NCBI GenBank assembly: GCA_002390205.1
Contig: DGOV01000085.1
Span: 1 to 18,498, forward strand
Direction of reading: 5' to 3'
Length of the DNA: 18,498 nt
From: Proteobacteria bacterium UBA4457
GTDB taxonomy: Bacteria > Pseudomonadota > Gammaproteobacteria > Ga0077536
Position 1 is the first letter of the stretch; each line of letters starts with the position of its first letter. The notes under the pieces are model-generated. The model was not told the origin of the DNA and did not search any database. It worked only from the letters and a program-made list of their open reading frames with translations. The position numbers were made by a program, and so were the translations under genes. This document shows, in pieces, positions 7,230-15,422 of this stretch.

Positions 7230-7889
7230 TTGCTAGCACTATTTAAATTCAGCAGCTTAACTGCGTTTTTATTGGTTGCGCTCGTAGTCTCCGCTGACAA
7301 TGAAACCAACATGCTAACCGGCACTTGTATCGTGTGCCATGGAGATAGCGGAGCCAGTGCTGGGCCAGCGATCCCGAACTTATCAAGCATGTCGCCGAAT
7401 TATTTGATGGGCGCGATGCTGGCATATAAATATGAAAAAAAAGACGATCTGAAGCACGCCATAGATTCCGACGACGACTTCCAAGATGTGGAAGCGTTTG
7501 CGCGAGAATCAACAATAATGAATCGAATCGCTAAAGGTTATTCAGAGGCTGAAATCAAAGTTATAGCGAAATACTTCAGTGAACAGAAGCTGTATTTTGC
7601 GAAACAAAGCCATAGTGATGAAAATTCTCAAGCGGGTAGAGAGTTGCATGAGAAGTACTGTGCTAGCTGCCACGAAGGTGAGGGTAAATCTTCTGAGGGA
7701 GATAGTGGAGTATTGGCTGGACAATGGAAGCCATATTTCCTCTACTCTATGAATGACTTTTTGGACGGTAATCGCCAAATGCCAAAATATATGAAAATCA
7801 AACTTAACCAAATGATTGCAGGATCTGGAAAGAAATCGCTAGAAGAGCTGGCGGATTATTACGCAAGTATCTCCAATTCATTAGAGTAG
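7230..7889 (+). CDS. fccA: Flavocytochrome c sulfide dehydrogenase, diheme cytochrome subunit
   Basis: This 219-residue periplasmic diheme cytochrome c takes electrons from the FccB flavin during sulfide oxidation. An N-terminal signal peptide (about 1-22, ending VVSA) is followed by two class I cytochrome domains. The heme sites are CIVCH (Cys33, Cys36, His37) and CASCH (Cys144, Cys147, His148). Met ligands are likely in IMNRIAKGYSEAEI and RQMPKYMKIKL. The start is TTG at 7230, supported by GAGGAGG 8 nt upstream; the next in-frame Met (residue 28) would remove the signal peptide. It lies 12 bp upstream of fccB, so the pair is almost certainly one transcript. Assignment rests on the diheme layout plus the adjacent fccB. 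Confidence 0.92.
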   Translation: MLALFKFSSLTAFLLVALVVSADNETNMLTGTCIVCHGDSGASAGPAIPNLSSMSPNYLMGAMLAYKYEKKDDLKHAIDSDDDFQDVEAFARESTIMNRIAKGYSEAEIKVIAKYFSEQKLYFAKQSHSDENSQAGRELHEKYCASCHEGEGKSSEGDSGVLAGQWKPYFLYSMNDFLDGNRQMPKYMKIKLNQMIAGSGKKSLEELADYYASISNSLE

Positions 7890-7901
7890 GCGCTTGGAAT
7901 C

Positions 7902-9185
7902 ATGGAAAATTTAAAAAGACGAAATTTCATCAAACTAGGCGGAATCTCTTTAATTGCTGGTGGCGCTGCTCTGGGAGCTCCAAATATCGTTCTTGGAGCC
8001 ACACGGAAAGTGGTAGTGATTGGGGGAGGAGCTGGTGGAACTATAGCAGCAAAATATATTAAAAAAGCGGACAGTAGTATTGACGTCACGCTTATCGAGA
8101 CTAACAAGACATACCATACATGCTTCATGAGCAACGAGGTGCTTGGAGGCAACCGAAAGATCGAGGCTCTGCGATACGAGTATGAAGGCCTCAAAAAGCA
8201 CGGCATCAACGTCGTCCACAGTAGTGCTTCAGCTATCGATGTAGATAATAAAAAAGTTGTCACTGCTGACGGAGTGACACTTGGGTACGACCGCTTGGTA
8301 GTCTCGCCAGGAATATCTTTAAAAATGGATGCGATAGAGGGTTACGACGAAGAGTCGGCACTTGTTATGCCTCACGGATGGAAAGCCGGACCTCAAACTA
8401 GCCGTTTGCGGCAGCAGTTAGAAGACATGAACAATGGAGGCGTTGTTATTATCGCTCCGCCAAATAACCCCTTTAGATGTCCACCGGGGCCGTATGAGAG
8501 AGTTAGTCAAATAGCCTATTATTTGAAGCAGTCCAAGCCTAAATCCAAAATTCTCATATTAGATGCGAAAGATAAATTTTCCAAACAAAGCCTCTTCACT
8601 CAAGGTTGGAAATCACGTTACGACGGTATGATAGATTGGGTTCCAGGCACTGATACTGGAGGAGGAGTTACCTCGGTTTCAGCGAAAGAAATGATTGCAT
8701 CGACAGACTTCGAGGACTTTAAAGGAGATGTTATCAACGTCATTCCTCCACAAGAAGCTGGTTTGATAGCGCAGTCTTCGGGGTTGGCGGACAGGTCTGG
8801 CTGGTGCCCTGTTCACTTAGATACTTTTGAATCAAGCATTCATAAAGGAATACATGTGATCGGTGACGCATGTGTCGCGACAGGGATGCCCAAATCCGCT
8901 TACGCTGCGAACTCCCAAGGGAAAGTGTGTGCGGCCGCAATAGTTTCTTCGTTAAATGATACTCAAATGGCCACGCCCTCCTACGTGAACACCTGTTACA
9001 GTTTAATTGCTCCTGATTATGGTGTTTCGATTGCGGCCGTTTATCGTCTTTCAGCGGATCGATCAAAAATAGCTAGCGTCTCGGGTGGCTTAACTCCAAC
9101 CGATGCCAGCCCAGAAGCGCTCCGACGAGAAGTGCAATACGCCTATAGCTGGTACGACAATATCGTAGCAGACATGTTTTCTTAA
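7902..9185 (+). CDS. fccB: Flavocytochrome c sulfide dehydrogenase, flavoprotein subunit
   Basis: This 427-residue FAD protein oxidises sulfide to sulfur or polysulfide in the periplasm and passes electrons to FccA. A twin-arginine signal (RRNFIKLGG, residues 6-14, then ALGAPNIVLGA) is followed by a Rossmann motif VVVIGGGAGG (37-46). Cys74 in YHTCFMSNEVLGG matches the cysteine that covalently binds FAD in the Allochromatium enzyme. Cys193 (PFRCPPGPYE) and Cys365 (VNTCYSLIAPDYG) match the redox-active disulfide pair, and their spacing is close to the family value. The C-terminal FAD-site motif GDACVATGMPKSAYAANSQG is complete. Length is usual. Only a weak Shine-Dalgarno is seen 12 bp after the fccA stop, suggesting translational coupling. 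Confidence 0.95.
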   Translation: MENLKRRNFIKLGGISLIAGGAALGAPNIVLGATRKVVVIGGGAGGTIAAKYIKKADSSIDVTLIETNKTYHTCFMSNEVLGGNRKIEALRYEYEGLKKHGINVVHSSASAIDVDNKKVVTADGVTLGYDRLVVSPGISLKMDAIEGYDEESALVMPHGWKAGPQTSRLRQQLEDMNNGGVVIIAPPNNPFRCPPGPYERVSQIAYYLKQSKPKSKILILDAKDKFSKQSLFTQGWKSRYDGMIDWVPGTDTGGGVTSVSAKEMIASTDFEDFKGDVINVIPPQEAGLIAQSSGLADRSGWCPVHLDTFESSIHKGIHVIGDACVATGMPKSAYAANSQGKVCAAAIVSSLNDTQMATPSYVNTCYSLIAPDYGVSIAAVYRLSADRSKIASVSGGLTPTDASPEALRREVQYAYSWYDNIVADMFS

Positions 9186-9288
9186 GTCCTTACTCTTCAC
9201 TGGTAGCACTTAGTGAGCCACAAAAGGTAACTATATGTGTAGACGCAAATTTAATTAATTTATCAATAGCAGACGGCGACCGAGTACT

Positions 9289-9801
9289 TCAACGTGCAAT
9301 CTTTAATTGCTCTAGAGAATCTATAATAGATTTTTCAAAATAGTGTCCGTAATAATCGGGATTGCTAATTCCAACTAGATTGTCCGCAACAGTGTTTTGT
9401 TCCGGCCCCAAGAACAAAACAGTTGGGGCGTAAACAGCGTCGAATTTTTTGACAAAATCTCTCGTACTGATACGTTTTCCGTTGAAACGTATTAATAGAT
9501 TTGGATCTATCGACAACCGACGATATATCACTTCTTCCCCATAGGCGTCTAATGTTAAAGCAGGCCCAATAAAGTCTCTCTTGATTGTATCGCAATAATG
9601 ACAATCTGATTGTTCAACTAACAGGACGAGCAAGGTGTTTTTTTTAGCTTGTGCTGATCGTATCTCCGACCAGTCAGTCAGAACGGGGATGTTAAAATGC
9701 TCGTCAGTAGATGCGCTACCCCAGTAGCTGAATAGTAACGTGGAAAAAATTATGAGACGTAAATATGAATACTTAATTCTCTTTCTCCTAAGTTCGCGCA
9801 A
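9289..9801 (-). CDS. soxW: SoxW-like periplasmic thioredoxin
   Basis: This 170-residue thioredoxin-fold protein has an N-terminal signal or anchor (about 10-30, YLRLIIFSTLLFSYWGSAS). Its active site is CHYC (Cys67, Cys70) and the cis-Pro loop is YAPTVLFLG. The insertion between them (about 75-120) fits SoxW-type thioredoxins. In Sox systems SoxW is thought to keep SoxY or other periplasmic thiols reduced, usually fed by SoxV/CcdA; no soxV is in this window. No ATG lies in frame upstream of the hydrophobic segment. The TTG at 9801, with GAGG about 9 nt upstream, is the best start I can see. It is convergent with fccB, divergent from the dehalogenase, and separated from the main sox cluster. 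Confidence 0.8.
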   Translation of the reverse strand: MRELRRKRIKYSYLRLIIFSTLLFSYWGSASTDEHFNIPVLTDWSEIRSAQAKKNTLLVLLVEQSDCHYCDTIKRDFIGPALTLDAYGEEVIYRRLSIDPNLLIRFNGKRISTRDFVKKFDAVYAPTVLFLGPEQNTVADNLVGISNPDYYGHYFEKSIIDSLEQLKIAR

Positions 9802-10009
9802 TTGTTGATCCTCATTTCTGCTCGAGGCAATCCTAATTCTTTATTTAATTTGAGTTGTCTATAGTAAGTTAGCCGATAGCAAAGCGCTACCTAACTGAGT
9901 CGTCGGTCGACGAAAAAGAACGCCTCGGGATTTTAGAATAGGTAAATCGACAATTACCATGTTTTTTAATTTTATGGTAGCGTTACTACTCTTTGCGCAA
10001 AAGTCTTGT

Positions 10010-10014
10010 GGAGG
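10010..10014 (+). promoter_or_regulatory. Ribosome binding site of the haloalkane dehalogenase gene
   Basis: GGAGG, 5 nt before the ATG at 10020. It supports this start over the in-frame upstream candidate at 9993. Confidence 0.6.
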
Positions 10015-10019
10015 TTTTT

Positions 10020-10922
10020 ATGACTATAGAATTTGTTCGAACGCCTGAAGAACGATTTGCCCATCTCCCAAACTTTCCTTACACCCCTCATTATGTAGAT
10101 TCACTCGAGGGCTTTGAAGGACTGAGGATGCATTATGTCGATGAGGGAGACGTTGAGTCAGGAAATACATTTTTATGTTTGCATGGGGAACCTACATGGT
10201 CTTATTTGTATAGAAAAATGATACCCGTTTTTCGGGAATCAGGTGGTAGAGTAATAGCACCAGATTTTTTCGGCTTTGGCCGGTCTGATAAACCTACAAT
10301 CGACAGCGATATAACTTACTCATTCCATCGTGATTCTCTCTTGAGGTTGATAGAGCATCTTGATTTAAAAAACATCACTTTAGTCTGCCAAGATTGGGGC
10401 GGAGTGCTCGGATTAACCTTGCCCTTGGATATGGCTGATCGGTTTAGCCGATTAATTGTTATGAACACCGCATTGCCTGTAGGTGAATCACTCGGGGAAG
10501 GCTTTGACATGTGGAAGTCTTACGCGTCCCAATTTAATGATGTTTCCGTTTCTGGCCTTCTGGCTGCAAATTGTCCTGGTGTGGTTGATATGATGGATAT
10601 TGCTGCATATGCCGCGCCTTTTCCTGATGCCACTTATAAAGCTGGTGTCCGACAGTTTCCAGAACTGGTTGCGATTAGTCCCGAAATGGAGGGTACAGAT
10701 TTCGGTGTTCGCGCAAAGGAGTTCTGGTCAACTGAATGGACGGGTAAATCTTTTATGGCTGTCGGAATGCTTGATCCTTTTTTCGGCAAACCAATTATGG
10801 ACGATCTTCAACGATTGATTAAGAATTGTCCAGAAAGTTTGATCCTTAACGATGTTGGACATTTTGTTCAAGAATGGGGTGAAGATGTTGCTAAGGCAGC
10901 CTTAACATCGTTCGAAGATTGA
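10020..10922 (+). CDS. Haloalkane dehalogenase (DhlA-like, HLD-I)
   Basis: This 300-residue cytoplasmic alpha/beta hydrolase resembles DhlA of Xanthobacter along its whole length (RTPEERF at the start, CLHGEPTWSYLYRKMIPVF, IAPDFFGFGRSDKP). The catalytic set is complete: nucleophile Asp125 in QDWGG, acid Asp252 in VGMLDPFFG, base His281 in VGHFVQEWG. Halide-binding tryptophans are present at Trp126 and probably Trp165 (FDMWKSY). Glu in HGEPTW shapes the oxyanion region. The enzyme cleaves carbon-halogen bonds hydrolytically. The cap-domain sequence between about 150 and 210 differs from DhlA, so the substrate may differ. The ATG at 10020 is preceded by GGAGG. It stands alone on the plus strand between soxW and soxB, both minus, and is convergent with soxB. 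Confidence 0.88.
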   Translation: MTIEFVRTPEERFAHLPNFPYTPHYVDSLEGFEGLRMHYVDEGDVESGNTFLCLHGEPTWSYLYRKMIPVFRESGGRVIAPDFFGFGRSDKPTIDSDITYSFHRDSLLRLIEHLDLKNITLVCQDWGGVLGLTLPLDMADRFSRLIVMNTALPVGESLGEGFDMWKSYASQFNDVSVSGLLAANCPGVVDMMDIAAYAAPFPDATYKAGVRQFPELVAISPEMEGTDFGVRAKEFWSTEWTGKSFMAVGMLDPFFGKPIMDDLQRLIKNCPESLILNDVGHFVQEWGEDVAKAALTSFED

Positions 10923-11007
10923 AAAATATAATAAGCCTCGGAGAATCAATAGGGTTGGTCGTTAATTTCAACTTTCTCTATTAAGAGTCACTCTAGCGAG
11001 ACTGATT

Positions 11008-12927
11008 TCAGATAAGCTCACCTTGATAACCAGATATACCTTCGTTCGATATCATTCCTTTTATAGTAGGATGATTTATAGGTTCTAAAGGCAGTATATT
11101 CTCGTTGTTTTTGTGGCGTAAGATATAGTCTTTAACTATATCCCAAATCAATCTTCCGGAAGGATGATCTCCAACTACTGCCCACCCGCTGACTTTATAG
11201 ACGTCATTGGCTACAAGTGGCTTGTTGGAAGACAGAATAACCACATCAGTGATACGTTCTCCAAGTTCACTCTCGGGTGAAATTGTATATTTAAGCCCAC
11301 CTACGCGCACCATGTCGCCACCAGATTGCAAGTAAGAATCAGGTTCGAATAAGTTATCCGCTACCTGCTCAAGAATGCCTAAAACCTGCTTTCCTTTCAT
11401 TTCTTGTATATAAGTCTCACCATAGGTAACGGCACACTGATTCATTACATCTTGCATAGTTATCCATTGTCCGGGCAGTAGGCTTGTACCCCAGCGAAAA
11501 CCAGGCGAGAAAGAGATGTCACTAGAGTATTCATATGTGAGAGCGCTGCAAATTAATTGGTCCCAAGAGCCCATAAAATTGCCTCTTCGGTATAGCAAAT
11601 CAGGAGCGATAGCCAATTTTTCATTCAGGATTTGACTGAAAGTTTTGCCAATTCGGGCTTTATTGTAGTGGTATGTTTTAGATCGACTTTCGACAATATT
11701 CTCGTCATAAACACGGCGGCCCAGATCTGTTAGATAGCTCATCATTTCAGGGGCATCTTTGATTAGGTTGTCAAAGACTGGCGCCATTTCATATTTGATG
11801 CCTTTTAACTGTCCATCACGAATATCCATGTCCATCACTCCAATAAATTTTCCGTTGGAGCCTGCGTTCGTCACTAAACATACAGCTCCTTCCGGGTTGG
11901 TCACAGGTATTGGTAAAGGAACCCCGTCATGTGTGTGTCCACCTAAGATAGCATCCAGTCCTGAGACTTGACTGGCTAACTTTAAATCGACATCCATCCC
12001 ATTATGAGAGAGAAGAATAATCGCAGCCGGGTTATGAATTTCGTTTATTTCTTTGATGATATCCGTTAGTTCGTCTTCTCGAATACCGAAAGACCAGTCT
12101 GGGATGAAGCCAGGTGGGTTTGCATTAGCAGTTCTCGGGAATGCTTGGCCAATTATCGCAATCTTTTCGCCGGCCACAATTTTTATGACATAGGGCTTAA
12201 AAGCATGACTTCTGTCTTCATCGAAGAGCCCAGCGCCTCGGTATTTTTTTACTAATTTATAGTAAGACTCACCAAAGAGACTATCTTCTTTAATCTTTAC
12301 ATTATGGCCAATAAAATCTCCATCAAAGTGATTGATATTCGATAAAAATTCAGCTTCGGTGTACGTGAATTCCCAGTGACCCGTCATCAATTGAACTCCT
12401 AAAAGATTGGAGATTTCTACCATGTCTCGACCTCGCGTCCAAAGGGATGTAGCAGAACCTTGCCACAGGTCGCCGCCATCTAAAGTTAATGTGTTTTCAA
12501 CTCCCCCGGCTTGCTTACGAAATTTTTCAAAAAGAGTTTTAATATTGCCGACCCCTCCCATTTTTCCAAACCGTAAAGCATTTTCTTCATAGTTGACGCA
12601 TGTGTACGCATAAGCCTCTGAGCTGTCATTGGTTATAGAGAGCTTCTTAGTGAGGTTTGACCCCACTATATGAGGTAATTTCCCTTGAGTAGTCCCTACT
12701 CCTAAATTCACATTAGGCTCCCGAAAATAGAGTGGATGTAACTGCGCATGAATATCTGTCGTATGCAAAAGCCGTACTTTCCCTGCCATAGGTATTTCGT
12801 AAATTTTTTCACTGAAATTCGGCTCAAAATCCTGAGATAAACTATGTACAAATGGGCTTGCCAGACTGCCTGTTGCAGCATAGCCAATTGATTTTAAGAG
12901 CGCTCGGCGAGAAATGTTTTTAGTCAT
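11008..12927 (-). CDS. soxB: Thiosulfohydrolase SoxB
   Basis: SoxB is the periplasmic dimanganese hydrolase that releases sulfate from the sulfonate bound to SoxYZ. A twin-arginine signal (SRRALLKSIG, residues 6-15) is followed by the calcineurin-like metallophosphatase domain: Asp58 and His60 in HTTDIHAQLH, DGGDLWQGSATSLWTRG, and the SoxB signature MTGHWEFTYTE in place of GNHE. SHNGMDVD and GGHTHDGVP complete the metal site. The 5'-nucleotidase-like C-terminal domain carries LLYRRGNFMGSWDQL. At 639 aa it is longer than typical SoxB proteins (about 560-575 aa as I recall), partly from extra residues before LLYRRGNF and at the C-terminus. The start ATG at 12927 keeps the Tat signal. It is the last gene of the sox cluster, convergent with the dehalogenase. 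Confidence 0.96.
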   Translation of the reverse strand: MTKNISRRALLKSIGYAATGSLASPFVHSLSQDFEPNFSEKIYEIPMAGKVRLLHTTDIHAQLHPLYFREPNVNLGVGTTQGKLPHIVGSNLTKKLSITNDSSEAYAYTCVNYEENALRFGKMGGVGNIKTLFEKFRKQAGGVENTLTLDGGDLWQGSATSLWTRGRDMVEISNLLGVQLMTGHWEFTYTEAEFLSNINHFDGDFIGHNVKIKEDSLFGESYYKLVKKYRGAGLFDEDRSHAFKPYVIKIVAGEKIAIIGQAFPRTANANPPGFIPDWSFGIREDELTDIIKEINEIHNPAAIILLSHNGMDVDLKLASQVSGLDAILGGHTHDGVPLPIPVTNPEGAVCLVTNAGSNGKFIGVMDMDIRDGQLKGIKYEMAPVFDNLIKDAPEMMSYLTDLGRRVYDENIVESRSKTYHYNKARIGKTFSQILNEKLAIAPDLLYRRGNFMGSWDQLICSALTYEYSSDISFSPGFRWGTSLLPGQWITMQDVMNQCAVTYGETYIQEMKGKQVLGILEQVADNLFEPDSYLQSGGDMVRVGGLKYTISPESELGERITDVVILSSNKPLVANDVYKVSGWAVVGDHPSGRLIWDIVKDYILRHKNNENILPLEPINHPTIKGMISNEGISGYQGELI

Positions 12928-12960
12928 CTAGCTTAGTTCCCATCGGTTAATTCAGTAAAC

Positions 12961-13035
12961 TTATGTTTGAGTGAGGCATAAAACACGATGAAGCGAATGA
13001 CCTTCGGGGACTTTTAATTTTACACTAACAGTCAT
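12961..13035 (-). CDS. Possible 24-codon small ORF between the reductase and soxB
   Basis: ATG at 13035, stop TAA at 12961-12963, with AGGAG (13044-13048) 8 nt upstream. The peptide begins MTVSVKLKVPEGHS and has a single Cys near its end. It starts only 16 bp after the reductase stop and ends 33 bp before soxB. I recognise no family. It could be a real small protein, a leader that couples translation to soxB, or the stump of a lost gene. The ribosome binding site is the only evidence that it is translated. Confidence 0.3.
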   Translation of the reverse strand: MTVSVKLKVPEGHSLHRVLCLTQT

Positions 13036-13050
13036 GAACACAACTCCTAA

Positions 13051-14121
13051 TTAGATTTTCATATCCGCCAAGTGACTTCGATCAGTGAATTTGTCATAAA
13101 AAATTTCTCCACTTGTGACACCGGCAGTGTTGAGCACCGATATAGCGGTGTCGATCATTGGTGGAGGACCACACAAGTACGCTTGTGACATCGATAGCTC
13201 AAAATCATCCAACGAAGTGATGAAATCTGCTACCAACCCTCGTGCCCCAGCCCAAGCAGTGTCCTTTGCTTCTGCAGAGAGAATAGGAATAAAACGAAAA
13301 GGAGCGTTCCACTTTTCTGCAATTCCGTCGATAAGTGATGCGTCATAAAGATCTTTCTGAGTGCGGGCTCCGTATAGAAAAACCACAGGCCTGGCTACCT
13401 GCGTAATTAGTGCTTGTTCTAAAATCGCTTTAATAGGAGCCATGCCGCTACCACCTGCGATGCACAAGATCGGGGACTCGGCCTTCCTAAGTCGAAAGAC
13501 TCCAAAGGGGCCTTCGACTCTTAGTGTTTCTCCTATTCTGTTTTTTGAGGAGAGCCAACCAGAGACTTCTCCTCCAGGAATTTTCCTAATATGAAATTTT
13601 AGAAGATTACTGCCTTGTGAAGAAGGAGCATTGGAGAATGAATACGACCGGCTTTCTGATATGCCAGGAATGGATAAATTAGCATACTGGCCCGCGCAGT
13701 ATTTCAGAGTATGCGCAACGGACACTGTAACCTCATCAATATCGTGGGTTAGCCGGGTAATAGAAGATATCTTTCCAGACAAATTAATCGCATCGACAAC
13801 CTCAGGGTCGTCTTCTATTGTTGGTACATTTATTATCAAGGCAGACTTAGGCCGTGTTTGACAAGCTAAAAACATGCCGGCTTTCATTTCATCACTATCT
13901 AGGACGTATGAAAAATCAGTCAAAGCTTTAATTTCTCCCTCAACGAGCTGACTCTTGCAGGAAGTGCAAGTCCCGACCTGGCACTCATGTGGATACGCGA
14001 TTCCCGATTTTAGTGCAGCCTCTAAAATAGTCTCGCGAGCGTCAACTAATAGCGTTTTTCCATAAGGTTCAATTTGCACATTAAATGTCTTTGGGTTTTT
14101 TTTTAAAAAACGATCAAACAT
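13051..14121 (-). CDS. 2Fe-2S ferredoxin / FAD-NAD(P)H oxidoreductase (oxygenase reductase type)
   Basis: This 356-residue protein has an N-terminal plant-type ferredoxin domain with Cys47, Cys52, Cys55 (CQVGTCTSC) and Cys87 (FLACQT). A ferredoxin-NADP reductase module follows: the FAD motif RSYSFSN (about 160), the NAD(P) motif CIAGGSGMAP (about 220) and YLCGPPPMID (about 315). This is the build of reductase components of di-iron and Rieske oxygenases, such as methane monooxygenase MmoC, phenol hydroxylase and xylene monooxygenase reductases. They move electrons from NAD(P)H to an oxygenase. No signal peptide is seen, so it is cytoplasmic, unlike its Sox neighbours. It lies between soxK (129 bp away) and soxB on the same strand. 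No oxygenase is adjacent; the AlkB-like gene at the left edge is too far away for a strong link. Confidence 0.88.
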   Translation of the reverse strand: MFDRFLKKNPKTFNVQIEPYGKTLLVDARETILEAALKSGIAYPHECQVGTCTSCKSQLVEGEIKALTDFSYVLDSDEMKAGMFLACQTRPKSALIINVPTIEDDPEVVDAINLSGKISSITRLTHDIDEVTVSVAHTLKYCAGQYANLSIPGISESRSYSFSNAPSSQGSNLLKFHIRKIPGGEVSGWLSSKNRIGETLRVEGPFGVFRLRKAESPILCIAGGSGMAPIKAILEQALITQVARPVVFLYGARTQKDLYDASLIDGIAEKWNAPFRFIPILSAEAKDTAWAGARGLVADFITSLDDFELSMSQAYLCGPPPMIDTAISVLNTAGVTSGEIFYDKFTDRSHLADMKI

Positions 14122-14250
14122 TAAATAAATTCCTTTCTTTACACCGAAAAACTGAAATCAGCTTGCTCAGAGATAAGATTATTTCTTTTTGTTCTAAGTT
14201 AAGAACCTCGATTTAGAGTTTTTAATTAGTAAAAAATAAAGTAATAGTGT

Positions 14251-14571
14251 TTATTTGATCACTCTACGCTCCCAAGATTTTTTCTCTCTCGCAGCTTGCG
14301 CCAGTGCAGCAATACTTTCTGCTCGCGCTTTAGAAAGAAGTACAAATGCTTTTTCGTTGTTGCCGACTTTGAATTCCTTCCTTGCTCCTAGAAGGATTTT
14401 AGCAGTGTCGCGCCACTCATGGCCTTGAATTCCTGCTTCTTTACGAAAAGAATCTACCTCTAACCACAAGGCATTAAAATCAGGGTTTGTGGGATTAGCT
14501 GTGACATTCAAAGCAAAGACGCACAAACCAAATATGGAAAGTTTCGAGGTGGAGAAAATTGAGATAGTCAT
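14251..14571 (-). CDS. soxK: SoxAX-binding protein SoxK
   Basis: This 106-residue protein has a signal peptide (about 1-25, ending NVTANP) and no heme motif. A helical body carries GHEWRDTAKILLGARKEF and the pattern NEKAFVLLSKARAESIAALA. These match the small SoxK (SAXB) proteins that bind SoxAX and raise its activity in some Gammaproteobacteria. Its ATG overlaps the soxA stop by 4 nt (ATGA, 14568-14571), which indicates translational coupling with soxA. Length is as expected for the family. Position directly after soxA strengthens the call. The assignment rests on motif memory rather than a search. Confidence 0.85.
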   Translation of the reverse strand: MTISIFSTSKLSIFGLCVFALNVTANPTNPDFNALWLEVDSFRKEAGIQGHEWRDTAKILLGARKEFKVGNNEKAFVLLSKARAESIAALAQAAREKKSWERRVIK

Positions 14572-15398
14572 CTTCTAACCCCTGGTCCATTAAACTCAAG
14601 ATCATTACTCATGTAGCTCAAAAAGAACTCTAAGTTCCTGTAGTCTTCACTCTGCCCCGGTTGTGATTTAGCGCGAACTTGTGAGTTACAACCACTGAAT
14701 CTTCGGTGTAAAGTGCCAATAGAACCCCATTTAAGCCTGTAGACTGGGAAATGTGACACGTGCCCTAAACTGGGGCTTAGAATTTCAGTTCGCAGTCGCT
14801 TCCCCGCCGACGACACATGACAATCTACACAGGCAAAATTTAATTGCCCGCGCTTTGTGTAGTAATACTCCTTCCCTTTATTGTAAGCTTGGATTGCCGC
14901 GGGACCCGAAACAATAACGTCGATGACATCGCCCCTAGAATGGTATGACAAATAAGCAGATATCTTAGCCAGATCCCCAATTTTATATTTAAGTGGTTTG
15001 GCTCCGTGCTTTTCTCGACAATCGTTGATAGCCAACTCCATCGTGACAACTTGAGTTCTTTCTTTATCAAAGTACGGATATTTTTTTCGAAGATGTTGTC
15101 CAGTCCCGAAGCAGTGGCTGTATGATTTCCCGTCGGTAAATCTAGTATTGTTGAAGAGCGCTTCACCTTCGTCTATCGCGATTTCATATGGAGGAAATTC
15201 CTCAATTTCCATCCATTGCTCTCGAGCGTTGCTGTCTAAGGCATAGACACCATTGATAAAATCGGGTTTATCTACGTCAGGAAATTTGTTGTGGAAATAA
15301 GATTTGAAAGCTGCTTGTTCGGCTTCTGGTTCTGCAAACAAGATAGTCCCATAAAGAGCCACAGTTAAGCCAGTAATCAAAAATACTAATTTTTTCAC
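14568..15398 (-). CDS. soxA: Sulfur oxidation c-type cytochrome SoxA (monoheme)
   Basis: SoxA with SoxX forms the cytochrome that oxidatively joins thiosulfate to the SoxY cysteine. This 276-residue form has a signal peptide (about 1-22, ending ILFAEPEAE) and a single heme site CVDCH (Cys190, Cys193, His194). The catalytic persulfide cysteine is Cys237 in RRFSGCNSQV. The first heme site of diheme SoxA is absent; Cys remains in SHCFGTG and NDCREKHG, which in monoheme forms can make a structural disulfide. Monoheme SoxA is usually paired with SoxK, and soxK follows here. It is 24 bp after soxZ and overlaps soxK by 4 nt. Confidence 0.95.
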   Translation of the reverse strand: MKKLVFLITGLTVALYGTILFAEPEAEQAAFKSYFHNKFPDVDKPDFINGVYALDSNAREQWMEIEEFPPYEIAIDEGEALFNNTRFTDGKSYSHCFGTGQHLRKKYPYFDKERTQVVTMELAINDCREKHGAKPLKYKIGDLAKISAYLSYHSRGDVIDVIVSGPAAIQAYNKGKEYYYTKRGQLNFACVDCHVSSAGKRLRTEILSPSLGHVSHFPVYRLKWGSIGTLHRRFSGCNSQVRAKSQPGQSEDYRNLEFFLSYMSNDLEFNGPGVRR

Positions 15399-15422
15399 TA
15401 CCTTCTGCCCTCCTGAGAAAAA

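Noticed and set aside
7950..8263. Antisense open frames inside fccB
   Set aside because: They lie opposite a clear family match and encode no recognisable product, so they are shadows.
14191..14206. GTTCT/AGAAC inverted repeat between soxK and the reductase as a terminator
   Set aside because: The stem is only 5 bp, and the run next to it becomes A-rich in the direction of transcription, so it cannot act as a U-tract terminator for the sox operon.
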